A DNA stretch of 64,000 bases, from the NCBI GenBank assembly GCA_910577635.1, contig CAJTNR010000010.1, forward strand, positions 1 through 64,000, in the 5' to 3' direction. Position 1 is the stretch's first letter; each line of letters opens with the position of its first letter. Shown one piece after another: positions 34,496-43,191 of this stretch. Made by a program: the position numbers and the translations under genes. This DNA comes from an uncultured Vampirovibrio sp. (GTDB taxonomy: Bacteria; Cyanobacteriota; Vampirovibrionia; Gastranaerophilales; Gastranaerophilaceae). Below the pieces are notes generated by a model. It was not told the DNA's origin and searched no databases. It was given only the letters and a program-made list of their open reading frames with translations.

Positions 34496-35395
34496 ATGCC
34501 ATTATCCAAAAAAGCTTTAGAAAAACAAACAACTCTTGAAGTTGTTAAAGCTCCTAAGACAAAACCTTATAATGATATTGACCTTAATAATTGGAAGGTG
34601 TATGAATCTATAAAAACAGGTACCTGGTGGGATTTTTCTTCAAGAGATAAGAAAAACGGGCATAGTTATGATTACCATGGTAATTATATCCCCCAAATTG
34701 CAACCCAGCTGTTGAATCGATACACTAAAAAAAACGATATTGTCCTTGATTTGTTTTTTGGTTCTGCAACAACTGGAATTGAAGCCAAAAATCTTGAAAG
34801 ACGCTGCATTGGGGTTGAATTAAAACAAGATTTGATAGATTATACTAAAACAAAATTTACCCCTAAGGATTTAGTTGTTAATATCAATATTATTCAAGGG
34901 GATAGTACAAGTAGTGAAATTAAAGAAAAAATTAAAGCCCGTCTTGAAATAATGGGTCAAAAAAGCGCACAATTTTTACTGCTGCATCCTCCTTATGATG
35001 ATATTATCAAGTTTTCCGATAAAAAAGAGGATTTGTCGAATTGCTCAACAACGAATGAGTTCTATGAAGCATTCAAAAAAGCCGCTCAAAACGGATATGA
35101 CTTGCTTGAGCAGAATCGATTCGCTGCTTTAATTATAGGTGATAAATATCAAAACAGCAGATACATTTCTCTAGGATTTGAATGCCAGAGAAGAATGGAA
35201 GAAATTGGTTTTATTACAAAAGCAGTAATTGTAAAAAATATTCAAGGTAATGAAAAAGCAAAAGGAAAAACCGCAAATTTATGGCGCTACAGAGCACTTT
35301 CAGGCGGTTTTAATATATTTGAGCATGAATATATCATGATTTTTCAAAAAACCAAACTAAAAACTGTTAATAAAAAACTATTGAACAGTAGATAA
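34496..35395 (+). CDS. Orphan N6/N4-type DNA methyltransferase
   Basis: 299 residues. The SAM-binding motif I is VLDLFFGSATTGIEAKN followed by RRCIGVEL. Further on, LLLHPPYDDI is a catalytic motif IV with His in place of the usual Asp/Asn/Ser of (D/N/S)PP(Y/W). Order I then IV fits an alpha- or gamma-like arrangement. No restriction enzyme or specificity gene is adjacent, so it is an orphan. AAGGA precedes the ATG. Its end overlaps the convergent threonine dehydratase by 18 nt. RNA as substrate cannot be excluded. Confidence 0.8.
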   Translation: MPLSKKALEKQTTLEVVKAPKTKPYNDIDLNNWKVYESIKTGTWWDFSSRDKKNGHSYDYHGNYIPQIATQLLNRYTKKNDIVLDLFFGSATTGIEAKNLERRCIGVELKQDLIDYTKTKFTPKDLVVNINIIQGDSTSSEIKEKIKARLEIMGQKSAQFLLLHPPYDDIIKFSDKKEDLSNCSTTNEFYEAFKKAAQNGYDLLEQNRFAALIIGDKYQNSRYISLGFECQRRMEEIGFITKAVIVKNIQGNEKAKGKTANLWRYRALSGGFNIFEHEYIMIFQKTKLKTVNKKLLNSR

Positions 35396-36613
35396 AATAT
35401 TATAGCCTTTATCAATTAAAGCGTTTTTAATTGCATAAAAGTGTTCAAAATCCCTGGTCTCCATTGAAATTTTTAAATAACAATCATTAATATCCGTCCC
35501 TTCGCCGCCCTGGTTGTGGCGGACACGAATTACATTAGCCCCTAAGTCAGCAATAATTGTGCTGACATCTTTTAATTGACCCGGTTTATCTAATAGTTCA
35601 ATTGTAAGATTGGAAAGTCTTCCTGTTTTTAATAAAGCTCTGTTTATCACACGGGATAATATATTAACATCAATATTTCCGCCTGAAACAAGACAAACAA
35701 TGTTTTTTCCTTCAAGTTTAATCTTGTTAAACATAACAGCAGCGACACTAAGAGCGCCTGAGCCTTCAGAGACCACTTTTTCTTTTTCCATTAGTGCAAG
35801 AACAGCACTTGCAATTTCGTCTTCTGAAACTGTTACAATTGTATCAACATATTTTTCGCAAAAACCGTAAGTAAGTTCTCCGGGCAGTTTTACTGCTGTT
35901 CCATCAGCAAAAGTATTGACATTTTTAAGCTCAATTCTCTTATGTTCTTCTATTGATTGAAACATTGAATTTGCTCTTTGCGCTTGAACTCCAACTACCT
36001 TGCAATCGGGTTTAATTTGTTTAATTGTGGCAGCGACTCCTGAAATCAACCCGCCTCCTCCAATTGGAACAACAATTGCATCAACTTCTTTTAATTGTTC
36101 ATAAATTTCAAGGGCAATTGTTCCTTGACCTGCAATAACATCTATATCATCAAAAGGGTGAATAAATACTCCCCCTGTTTCTTTTTGGAATTCAACCGCT
36201 GCTTTATAAGCATCATCATAAACTCCGTCAATGAGCCTGATATCTGCTCCATAGCTTCTTGTTGCTTCAACTTTTGAAATTGGAGCAGTTGAAGGTATAA
36301 AAATAGTTGCATTAATATTATTTTTCTGGCTCGCAAGAGCTACTCCCTGCGCATGATTGCCTGCAGAACAGGCAATAACTCCTTTTTGTTTTTGACTATC
36401 TGTAAGTTTAGATATTTTATAATAAGCCCCTCTTAACTTAAAAGATCCTGTTAATTGTAAGTTTTCAGACTTTAAATAAACATTATTTTTATTGCTTAAA
36501 AATTTAGCCAAAACGAGATTTGTTTTTCTTGCAATTGTTGATAAAACCTCTTTTGCTTCTTTGACTTTATCCAGTTCTAACAATTTTTTTCCCTTTAATT
36601 TAATATTGTTCAA
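35378..36613 (-). CDS. ilvA: Threonine dehydratase with ACT domain
   Basis: 411 residues. The PLP-binding Lys is in LTGSFKLRGAYYK, with CSAGNHAQGVALA, the phosphate-binding PIGGGGLISGVA loop, and LVSGGNIDVNIL. The C-terminal ACT domain begins TIELLDKPGQLKDVSTII. It deaminates threonine to 2-oxobutanoate. The single ACT-type regulatory domain resembles the catabolic/alternative 400-residue class. The frame opens with TTG, preceded by a TATAAT 5 nt upstream and no ribosome-binding site. A leaderless TTG start is possible. Confidence 0.93.
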   Translation of the reverse strand: MNNIKLKGKKLLELDKVKEAKEVLSTIARKTNLVLAKFLSNKNNVYLKSENLQLTGSFKLRGAYYKISKLTDSQKQKGVIACSAGNHAQGVALASQKNNINATIFIPSTAPISKVEATRSYGADIRLIDGVYDDAYKAAVEFQKETGGVFIHPFDDIDVIAGQGTIALEIYEQLKEVDAIVVPIGGGGLISGVAATIKQIKPDCKVVGVQAQRANSMFQSIEEHKRIELKNVNTFADGTAVKLPGELTYGFCEKYVDTIVTVSEDEIASAVLALMEKEKVVSEGSGALSVAAVMFNKIKLEGKNIVCLVSGGNIDVNILSRVINRALLKTGRLSNLTIELLDKPGQLKDVSTIIADLGANVIRVRHNQGGEGTDINDCYLKISMETRDFEHFYAIKNALIDKGYNILSTVQ

Positions 36614-36745
36614 CTATAATTATAAATCAAACTGTATTAGCTTATAAGATTAATGCAGTTTTTATTAAGAAATGTTAAATAAATTATAATATAGTAAAAA
36701 AATACTATAATAAAAAGGTTGTTAGGTAATAGAGAGAAAAATTAA

Positions 36746-37579
36746 ATGAATTTGAGCAAAGTTAGTTTACTTCGCTCCTATCCTTCATCTACGCTTTCGT
36801 ACAAAGGAGGATTAGGGAGTTCTACTCAAAACAAAAAAAACGCTAATTTTCCATTAGCTGCTGCAAAAAGCGCTTTGTTAACTGCTGCTATTATAGGGGG
36901 ATTAATTTACAAAGGAAAGCTTTTTTTGGATAAAAAACTGCAATACCAAGCAGAAATTGCACTTAAAAAAGTCCCTAATATTGTTTCAGAGGCGCTAAGC
37001 GCAAAAAAAGCTGCAAAAAATAATCTCGATAGTGTAATCAATTTAATTAACAAAGCAAAAGGGGCGGACGAGCTTGTAGTTAAAGATAAACTTGTTAAAT
37101 TTCAATATGAATTAAAAAAACCTGCTATAGTTGAGGAATATTGTGCTAAAACTGGGGAAATTTTAAGAAAGACTACAATTAATGATAAGTTTTTTGAAAT
37201 TATAAATTACAAAAACGGAGTTAATTCTTATTTGATTAATAAAGATAGAACCATTAATAAAGTTAGCAAGAATATTGCAATTGATGAAAACGGCGCAAGT
37301 TTGATTAAACAAAGATTCAACTATAAACCGGAAGGGTTTTCTTTAGAAGTGGATTGTCTTGACAAAAAAGGACCCAGAGCAAAGTTTAGAAAACTTTATA
37401 TATTCAATAAAGACAATGAACTTGTAGCTTTAACTCAAAAAGAAAAGGAATTTTTCAGTACCTTTAATTTTAGCAAAGGAAAGGTTCTAAGTGCCGAAAT
37501 TGTTAACAATGATGGAATTATTAAAGATTTTGAGTTTGATAAGCAAAAAAGTCAACAAACTGTCAAAAAAGTTTCATAA
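36746..37579 (+). CDS. SFKG-family membrane-anchored protein, copy 1
   Basis: 277 residues, unknown function. The N terminus contains SSTLSYKGGLG, then one transmembrane helix (AAAKSALLTAAIIGGLIYKG, about residues 38-57), then a Lys-rich soluble domain. The downstream gene at 37659 is a diverged tandem paralog: GGLIYKGKL aligns with GGLIYSGKL and VPNIVSEALSAKKA with APNVIKDSKAVFEG. The C-terminal part (NYKNGVNSYLINKDRTINKV) suggests β-rich repeats. There is no cleavable signal peptide. Probably a membrane- or surface-associated lineage-specific protein (inference). Confidence 0.65.
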   Translation: MNLSKVSLLRSYPSSTLSYKGGLGSSTQNKKNANFPLAAAKSALLTAAIIGGLIYKGKLFLDKKLQYQAEIALKKVPNIVSEALSAKKAAKNNLDSVINLINKAKGADELVVKDKLVKFQYELKKPAIVEEYCAKTGEILRKTTINDKFFEIINYKNGVNSYLINKDRTINKVSKNIAIDENGASLIKQRFNYKPEGFSLEVDCLDKKGPRAKFRKLYIFNKDNELVALTQKEKEFFSTFNFSKGKVLSAEIVNNDGIIKDFEFDKQKSQQTVKKVS

Positions 37580-37658
37580 AGAAATGTAAAAATTATAGCA
37601 ATTAATTTTATTTACATGTTTTAATAAATTGCGTGTTACAAAAAAAGGATTAAATAAT

Positions 37659-38633
37659 ATGCAAGTTAGTTTCAAGGGCCAGGAACCTGCTAAAGTTACA
37701 GCTCCTGTTGATAATCAAAAACAAGGCTTCGTACAAAAAGCAAAGAAATTTGTACAGGAGCATAAAGCTCCTGTAGCGCTTGCTGCCACAAGCGCTGTCG
37801 GTTTGGCTGTAGTTGGCGGGTTGATTTATAGCGGAAAATTATTGCCTGAAATTAGACTGCAAAAAGATGCTAATAAATTTATTGAACAAGCTCCTAATGT
37901 TATAAAGGATTCAAAAGCAGTTTTTGAAGGCGCAGATAAGGCATTAAATGAAGCTGAAGCACTTCTGAGTGAGGCTGCAGCAAAATCTGGTGGAGAAAAC
38001 TTAAATAAATTAAAATTTGATTTTTTAAGTGGTGCCGGTAATAAAATTGAAGTTGAATATAATGATGACAAATCGGTTATGAAGCTAAAAGAATTTGTTG
38101 ATGAAACATTAAAAAGACAAGTTTTAAACAGTTGTCGTGATACTAGGGTTATAGAATACACGGAAAATAATATTGCTAATGTATTTGTGAAAGATAATTC
38201 TAGCACAAAGGCTTTTCTAAAAGTTGATTTAGATGAAGAAAAAGCAGAAAAACTTTTTGGAGGAGATGTAGATATCTTAAATACTGCAAAAAAATGGTTT
38301 GGAAAATATAATTCATCATATAACTTAAGATATATTCAAAACGACAAAAATAAAACTATGAGTATGTATTTTAATGATGAAAAATTAAAAGATGTTATAG
38401 TAGAAAAAGATAACATCGGACAAGCATTTGAATTTATTAATGAAGGTGATAAAGCTAAATTATGTTCGGTTGAGACCGGTGAGCTTGGCGAATTTGGACA
38501 TATAAAAGATAATGACAATTTCAAGCGCTATGAAGTTAACGATAATGGCAAGCTAAAGAAAGTCAAATCTAATGATCAAGATGTTGAGCCCGATTTTACG
38601 GATGATTTTGATGAAGATTTACCAAATACTTAA
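37659..38633 (+). CDS. SFKG-family membrane-anchored protein, copy 2
   Basis: 324 residues from the ATG with AAAGGA upstream; a TTG ten codons earlier is less likely. It begins MQVSFKGQEPAKVTAP, then a Lys-rich helix and one transmembrane segment (VALAATSAVGLAVVGGLIYS, about residues 40-60). A soluble domain with an Asp/Glu-rich tail (DFTDDFDEDLPNT) follows. It is a tandem paralog of the gene at 36746, 79 nt downstream, and probably shares its promoter. Function unknown. Confidence 0.65.
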   Translation: MQVSFKGQEPAKVTAPVDNQKQGFVQKAKKFVQEHKAPVALAATSAVGLAVVGGLIYSGKLLPEIRLQKDANKFIEQAPNVIKDSKAVFEGADKALNEAEALLSEAAAKSGGENLNKLKFDFLSGAGNKIEVEYNDDKSVMKLKEFVDETLKRQVLNSCRDTRVIEYTENNIANVFVKDNSSTKAFLKVDLDEEKAEKLFGGDVDILNTAKKWFGKYNSSYNLRYIQNDKNKTMSMYFNDEKLKDVIVEKDNIGQAFEFINEGDKAKLCSVETGELGEFGHIKDNDNFKRYEVNDNGKLKKVKSNDQDVEPDFTDDFDEDLPNT

Positions 38634-38653
38634 AATTTTATTAATATTTTAAC

Positions 38654-39919
38654 TTATTTATATTCTACAGCATTTTTTGCAGTTTCAATTGCTTCAAGAA
38701 GTTTTTGTTCAGGGATTTCATCATAAAAAAGCTCCATAATTATTGAGTCTTTTTCTATTGAATCATTATTTTTATAGTTTAGCTTAATTCCTGCCCCGAA
38801 GTTAATTTTATCCGATTTTTTATCCCTTCCTGCGCCCAATAGTTTAGCGCTTTTAGCAATTTTTAGAGCGTCAATATTTTTAATAATTCCTTTTTTTGTA
38901 CTTTTTATTGCAGCTTTATTTTTCCCTATTGGAAAAAGAGAATAGTCCTCAATTACTCTTGAATCTCCTTTTTGGGCATCTATAATTTCTTTTAGTTTTT
39001 TTAGCGCCTCACCGTTTTCAATAACTTTATCAAAGAGCTCAGATGCTGCAAGCGAATCAGGAGCTTTTTTGCAGTTGATTATTGTTTTAACTGCAAGTTC
39101 TTTTGTGGTATCATATAAATCTTTTTCATAGTTGCCTTTTAAAAACTCAATTGCTTCAATTACCTCTAAGCTGTTTCCAATGCATTTACCAAGAGGAGTT
39201 TCCATCGAACTTATTGCAAAATCGATATTTTTATCTAAAAGTTTTGCGGTTTTAACCATCAAATCTCCAAGCTCTTGTGCTTCCTTTTTTGTTTTTAAAA
39301 ATGCACCTGAACCATATTTAACATCCAGCACAATTGAAGTAGCCCCTGAGGCAATTTTTTTTGAAACCACAGAAGCACAAATTAAAGATTTGTTATCAAC
39401 TGTAGCGGTGACATCTCTTAGCGCGTAAAACTTGGCATCTGCAGGGGTAAGATTAGGACTTTGGGAGGATATTGCAGCTTTAACTTTTTTAATTTGTTCT
39501 ATAAACTCATCATTTGTAAGTTCCACTTTAAATCCAGGGATTGATTCAAGTTTATCGATTGTTCCTCCTGTAAATCCTAAGCCTCTGCCTGATAATTTAG
39601 CACTGTAAATATCTAAAGCAGCAAGAATCGGGATTAATACAAGCGTAACTTTGTCCCCAACCCCGCCTGTTGAGTGTTTATCTGCGATATGAGGGCTAAT
39701 TGAGGAAAAATCGAGAGTTTCTCCTGAATCTATAAAGCTTTTAGTTAAATAGGCTGTTTCTATATCGCTCAATCCTTGAAAACACACTGCCATTAACCAG
39801 GCAGATACTTGATAATCATCAATTTTATTTTTTGTATAATTATCAACAATAAAACTAATTTCTTCTTGCGTGTGCTCTAAACCCTGTTTTTTCTTTTCAA
39901 TTAAATCAACTATTCTCAT
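38654..39919 (-). CDS. pdp: Pyrimidine-nucleoside (thymidine) phosphorylase
   Basis: 421 residues. The signature DKHSTGGVGDKVTLVLIP is followed by KLSGRGLGFTGGTIDKLESI and the phosphate/nucleoside-binding YALRDVTATVDNKSLICASV, then VLDVKYGSGAFLKT. It phosphorolyses thymidine, uridine or deoxyuridine to base and pentose-1-phosphate. The length is close to Pdp/DeoA (~430-440). rlmH ends 6 nt upstream of its ATG, so the run symporter-rlmH-pdp may be one transcript. It complements the purine enzyme at 21204. Confidence 0.93.
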   Translation of the reverse strand: MRIVDLIEKKKQGLEHTQEEISFIVDNYTKNKIDDYQVSAWLMAVCFQGLSDIETAYLTKSFIDSGETLDFSSISPHIADKHSTGGVGDKVTLVLIPILAALDIYSAKLSGRGLGFTGGTIDKLESIPGFKVELTNDEFIEQIKKVKAAISSQSPNLTPADAKFYALRDVTATVDNKSLICASVVSKKIASGATSIVLDVKYGSGAFLKTKKEAQELGDLMVKTAKLLDKNIDFAISSMETPLGKCIGNSLEVIEAIEFLKGNYEKDLYDTTKELAVKTIINCKKAPDSLAASELFDKVIENGEALKKLKEIIDAQKGDSRVIEDYSLFPIGKNKAAIKSTKKGIIKNIDALKIAKSAKLLGAGRDKKSDKINFGAGIKLNYKNNDSIEKDSIIMELFYDEIPEQKLLEAIETAKNAVEYK

Positions 39920-39925
39920 TATTCC

Positions 39926-40342
39926 TCACTTATGATACGGCTCATTATTAAGAATTTTATAAGCCCTGTAAATTTGTTCTGCTAAAACAAGAACTGCTTC
40001 TTGATGCAAGAAAGTCATTTTCGATAAAGACAGTTTTAAGTTCGATTTCTTGCGCACTTGCTCGCTTAATCCATAAGCACCTCCTATTAAAAATAGAATT
40101 TCACTATAGAATCCGTCTTGTTCAATTTCTCTTAGTTTATAAGCAAATTTTTCGCTTGTAAACATTATACCTTCTATTTCAAGACTAATAATAAAAGCCT
40201 GTTTTTTATTTTGAAGATAATCATTAATAGATTCAACCTCAATAAGTTGAACTTTGTTGTATAGCCTTTTTTGATATTCTTTAAATCCAGCAAGGTAAAA
40301 ACTTTCTTTTAGTTTTGCCTCAAGAACAATTTTTATATTCAA
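39926..40342 (-). CDS. rlmH: 23S rRNA pseudouridine-1915 N3-methyltransferase RlmH
   Basis: 138 residues of the SPOUT family. The SAM-binding knot motif ILFLIGGAYGLSEQVRKKS, with LSLSKMTFLHQEAVLVLAEQ and the terminal IYRAYKILNNEPYHK, is diagnostic. It methylates Ψ1915 of helix 69. It is slightly shorter than the ~155-residue average because of a compact N-terminal half. The gene sits between the symporter and pdp with gaps of 2 and 6 nt. Confidence 0.95.
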   Translation of the reverse strand: MNIKIVLEAKLKESFYLAGFKEYQKRLYNKVQLIEVESINDYLQNKKQAFIISLEIEGIMFTSEKFAYKLREIEQDGFYSEILFLIGGAYGLSEQVRKKSNLKLSLSKMTFLHQEAVLVLAEQIYRAYKILNNEPYHK

Positions 40343-40344
40343 AT

Positions 40345-41664
40345 TTATGCCTTATTTGTATTCTGCTCGCCAATTAAAAGATCATAATTAAGTTCGTTTT
40401 CATTATCAGCAATAATTGCAGCTACAACTGCATCTGAGGTAACATTGCAAATTGTTCTTAACATATCTGTAAATCTTTCAATTGCAAAAAGAAGTGAAAA
40501 ACCAATTGCCAGCTGTTCAGGGGTTAAGCCTATTCCATTTAAAATTAGTGCAATTGTGATTAGTCCGCCTCCTGGGATTCCTGCTGCTGTAGAAGAAGCT
40601 ATTAGCGCTAAAAATGCTATTTCACACACAAGTAAAGATGATAAGTCAATTCCATACATTTGTGCTAGGAATATAACTGAAATTGTTTGAATTATTGCGG
40701 TCCCATCCATATTTAAGGTTGCGCCGAGAGGAAGAACAAAAGAACAAATTTTGTTTGAAATCCCTCTTTTTTCACAACACGTAATAGTTAAAGGCAAGGT
40801 AGCAGAAGAAGAAGCAGTACCAAAGGCAACCATTATAGCTTCTGATATTGCCCCGTATAGTTTTCCTACAGGGACTTTTGAAAATATTTTCATAATTGAA
40901 GGATAAACTATGAAAAATTGTATTAAAAGTGCTGCTATAACTGCAAGAATATATCTGGATAAATTATGGAATACACCGACTCCAAAAGTTGAAACAGCAG
41001 TAGCAGTAAGGGCAAAAATCCCTGGTGCTGCTAAGTACATAATCCAATCCGTTACTTTCATGGTAGCTGCAAAAACACTTTCAAACATTGAAACCAGAGG
41101 TCTTGAAATTTCTCCTGTGCGGCTAAGTGCAATTGCAAAAATTAATACAAAAACAATTATAGGAATCATTTTTCCTTCAGATAGTGCTAAAAACGGGTTT
41201 TTAGGAACCAAATCAAGGAAAATTTGACCCAGGTTTTCCTTCTGGTATTGAAGGGCATCTGCAACATATCCTTGTATGTGCTGCACTATTTCAGGATTAA
41301 CCAAGCTCTTAGCATTCAATCCCGGCTGCAGTGAAAGAGCTATAAAAGCTGCAACACTAACTGCTATAATTGTTATAATTCCATAATAAAGAAGCATTTT
41401 AGAGCCAAATTTAGCCAGCTGTTTTGAATCTCCAATATTTGAAATCCCTATTATAATTGCACTAACAATTAATGGGAGAACTACCATTTGAATTATATTA
41501 ATAAAAGCTTGTCCTATAAAACTAAGGATATTGTACACCTGCGGGTATGAGTCTTTTGGAAATAAGAACCCTATAATTACACCAAGAATTAAACCGATAA
41601 AAATATGTCCGTTCCTTTTAATTCCTAATAAAAGAGCTATTATAACCTGCATATGAATACCCAT
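40345..41664 (-). CDS. Dicarboxylate/amino acid:cation symporter (DAACS family)
   Basis: 439 residues, GltP/DctA-like (SLC1) with eight helices and two hairpins. Signatures: AFGTASSSATLPLT (serine-rich hairpin 1), GATLNMDGTAI (motif with the sodium-site Asn-Met-Asp) and AAGIPGGGLI (hairpin 2). It takes up glutamate/aspartate, serine or C4-dicarboxylates with Na+ or H+. The Met four codons downstream is an alternative start. A weak GAGGAAAAG site precedes the first ATG. Confidence 0.92.
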   Translation of the reverse strand: MGIHMQVIIALLLGIKRNGHIFIGLILGVIIGFLFPKDSYPQVYNILSFIGQAFINIIQMVVLPLIVSAIIIGISNIGDSKQLAKFGSKMLLYYGIITIIAVSVAAFIALSLQPGLNAKSLVNPEIVQHIQGYVADALQYQKENLGQIFLDLVPKNPFLALSEGKMIPIIVFVLIFAIALSRTGEISRPLVSMFESVFAATMKVTDWIMYLAAPGIFALTATAVSTFGVGVFHNLSRYILAVIAALLIQFFIVYPSIMKIFSKVPVGKLYGAISEAIMVAFGTASSSATLPLTITCCEKRGISNKICSFVLPLGATLNMDGTAIIQTISVIFLAQMYGIDLSSLLVCEIAFLALIASSTAAGIPGGGLITIALILNGIGLTPEQLAIGFSLLFAIERFTDMLRTICNVTSDAVVAAIIADNENELNYDLLIGEQNTNKA

Positions 41665-41784
41665 TTGGCACTTTTCCTCTATAATACTATTTTTACCTAT
41701 TCTACAACTTTTTTATTATTTTTGCAAAAAAATTCACACAAAGTATTGATTTTATTTAAGTGTGAATTGTTTAGTATTGTTTTT

Positions 41785-41955
41785 ATGAAAAAAGAATTTT
41801 TAGGAATAATGTTTGATTGCTGTAATGTCTATTCAAGAATATATAAAAACAAAGAAGGAACTTATTACATTGGAAAATGCCCCCGCTGTTTAAGAGAAAT
41901 TAGAATTAAAGTAGGAATCCAAGGGTGCAATCAAAGGTTTTTTAGGGCAAATTAA
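41785..41955 (+). CDS. Small zinc-ribbon-like protein
   Basis: 56 residues from the ATG at 41785; the frame is open further upstream, but that part overlaps the symporter's start region and is hydrophobic noise. MFDCCNVYSRIYKNKEG is followed by IGKCPRCLREIRIKVG and QRFFRAN. Two Cys pairs (CC and CxxC) make a treble-clef/ribbon plausible. I recall similar ~55-60-residue proteins with a conserved RFF ending in other phyla, of unknown function. TAGTAT ends 7 nt before the ATG. Confidence 0.65.
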   Translation: MKKEFLGIMFDCCNVYSRIYKNKEGTYYIGKCPRCLREIRIKVGIQGCNQRFFRAN

Positions 41956-41965
41956 AAAAACACCC

Positions 41966-41984
41966 CCCTTAATATAAATAAGGG
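41966..41984 (-). terminator. Terminator of the second MGLAASQ-family gene
   Basis: CCCTTA/TAAGGG with a 7-nt loop, continuing on the minus strand into GGGTG and seven T. It lies 30 nt past the stop at 42014. Confidence 0.6.
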
Positions 41985-42013
41985 AGGAATGAATACAAAG
42001 GAATAATAAAACT

Positions 42014-43039
42014 TTATGAATTAAAAGTCTTGAAGACTGAATCAATTGTGTTTTTAATAACTTCCGATATTGAATCCATTTCGGTTGAAATTGCTTTTTG
42101 TTCAGTATCCAGCTGGTTTAGTTTCAATTCAAGACTTCTATCTTCTGCTTGAATTTTTTCTGTTTTTTGATTAATCCTCTTAACTTCTTTTTCATATAAA
42201 TCTTTTTTATAATTATAATCATTCATAGCATCAGCATAAGCCATTTGGTCATCTGCGCTTCCGGTTTTAATTGAGTAGGTGTTGTTAACTAGATCTGGAT
42301 CATCTTCGCAGGACAATACCTGAATAGTTGCTAGTCTTCCGCTTGATTCCTGGGTTAGGGCAGCTATTGCATTAACAGTTTGCTGTGTTTTTTGTTCACC
42401 CACATAGTTAAAGGTATAGGATCCATAGTAAATATTTTTATTATCAATATTTTCAAATGCTGTTGCGTTTAAATCAGCTTCTGAGGTAAAGTAAGCGGTT
42501 CCATTGTTTGTATACATATAAAAAGTCCCGTCTTTAAGCCCTTGTTCTTGCATAATTGTCAATAACCCGGGGTATTGTTCATAGTTTTCAGATATTTTTG
42601 TAATAGTTGATATATCAGGATCGTTTTTATCGTAAATGTAGTTTTGCATTCCTAACTGAAAACTAAGATAAGTGTATTCATTGTCTTCTTTTTGTGCTGT
42701 AATAACACTATCCTTAGCAGTATAAGGATAAGCTTTTGCTATTTCATCATCATAAGTCAAAACAACGTTATAATAGCCTGCATAGGGTCCGTCTGTAATT
42801 TTTGTAAAGTTTTCAATTTTATATTTTTCATAAGTCGAATCAAGCGTATAAGTAACTTTTTGATAATCATTGACACTAGGTGGAATGGGGACATCAAGAT
42901 TGTTGTATTCATTATATAATCCCATTACTTCATTAGATAGAGCGGTCCTTGCCTGATTAATTTGCTGTCCTTGATATTCAACATTGCTTTTTCTCGCAGT
43001 TAATCCCAAAAAGCGAGCCTGACTTGCTGCTAAACCCAT
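42014..43039 (-). CDS. MGLAASQ-family protein, paralog 2 (function unknown)
   Basis: 341 residues. It begins MGLAASQARFLGLTARKSN and continues with QQINQARTALSNEV. It ends with a coiled-coil-like helix (RSLELKLNQLDTEQKAISTE onward) finishing SVFKTFNS. Both ends align with the protein at 3976-5193, while the central ~230 residues (Tyr/Asp/Thr-rich, probably β) do not. No signal peptide is present. AAGGAAAGGT precedes the ATG. Filament-like or secreted-substrate architecture is possible, but function is unknown. Confidence 0.75.
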   Translation of the reverse strand: MGLAASQARFLGLTARKSNVEYQGQQINQARTALSNEVMGLYNEYNNLDVPIPPSVNDYQKVTYTLDSTYEKYKIENFTKITDGPYAGYYNVVLTYDDEIAKAYPYTAKDSVITAQKEDNEYTYLSFQLGMQNYIYDKNDPDISTITKISENYEQYPGLLTIMQEQGLKDGTFYMYTNNGTAYFTSEADLNATAFENIDNKNIYYGSYTFNYVGEQKTQQTVNAIAALTQESSGRLATIQVLSCEDDPDLVNNTYSIKTGSADDQMAYADAMNDYNYKKDLYEKEVKRINQKTEKIQAEDRSLELKLNQLDTEQKAISTEMDSISEVIKNTIDSVFKTFNS

Positions 43040-43191
43040 ATTGTCAACCTTTCCTTTGTATTGATATTTAGATATTCGACAATATTATGCTTAAACTTTA
43101 GAGATATTAAATTTTTATTTACAATTGTTAACATTTACCTTATTCCGTATTATAATCAATATTGTTTTAATGTTATTAAGGAAAAAGTCAA

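Noticed and set aside
36614..36745. Amino-acid-responsive leader or riboswitch upstream of ilvA
   Set aside because: The interval is short and AT-rich, a TATAAT abuts the start codon, and no structured element or leader peptide is seen.
41653..41784. Upstream extension of the zinc-ribbon protein
   Set aside because: The added 44 residues are hydrophobic, overlap the symporter's 5' end on the other strand, and do not belong to the Cys motif domain.
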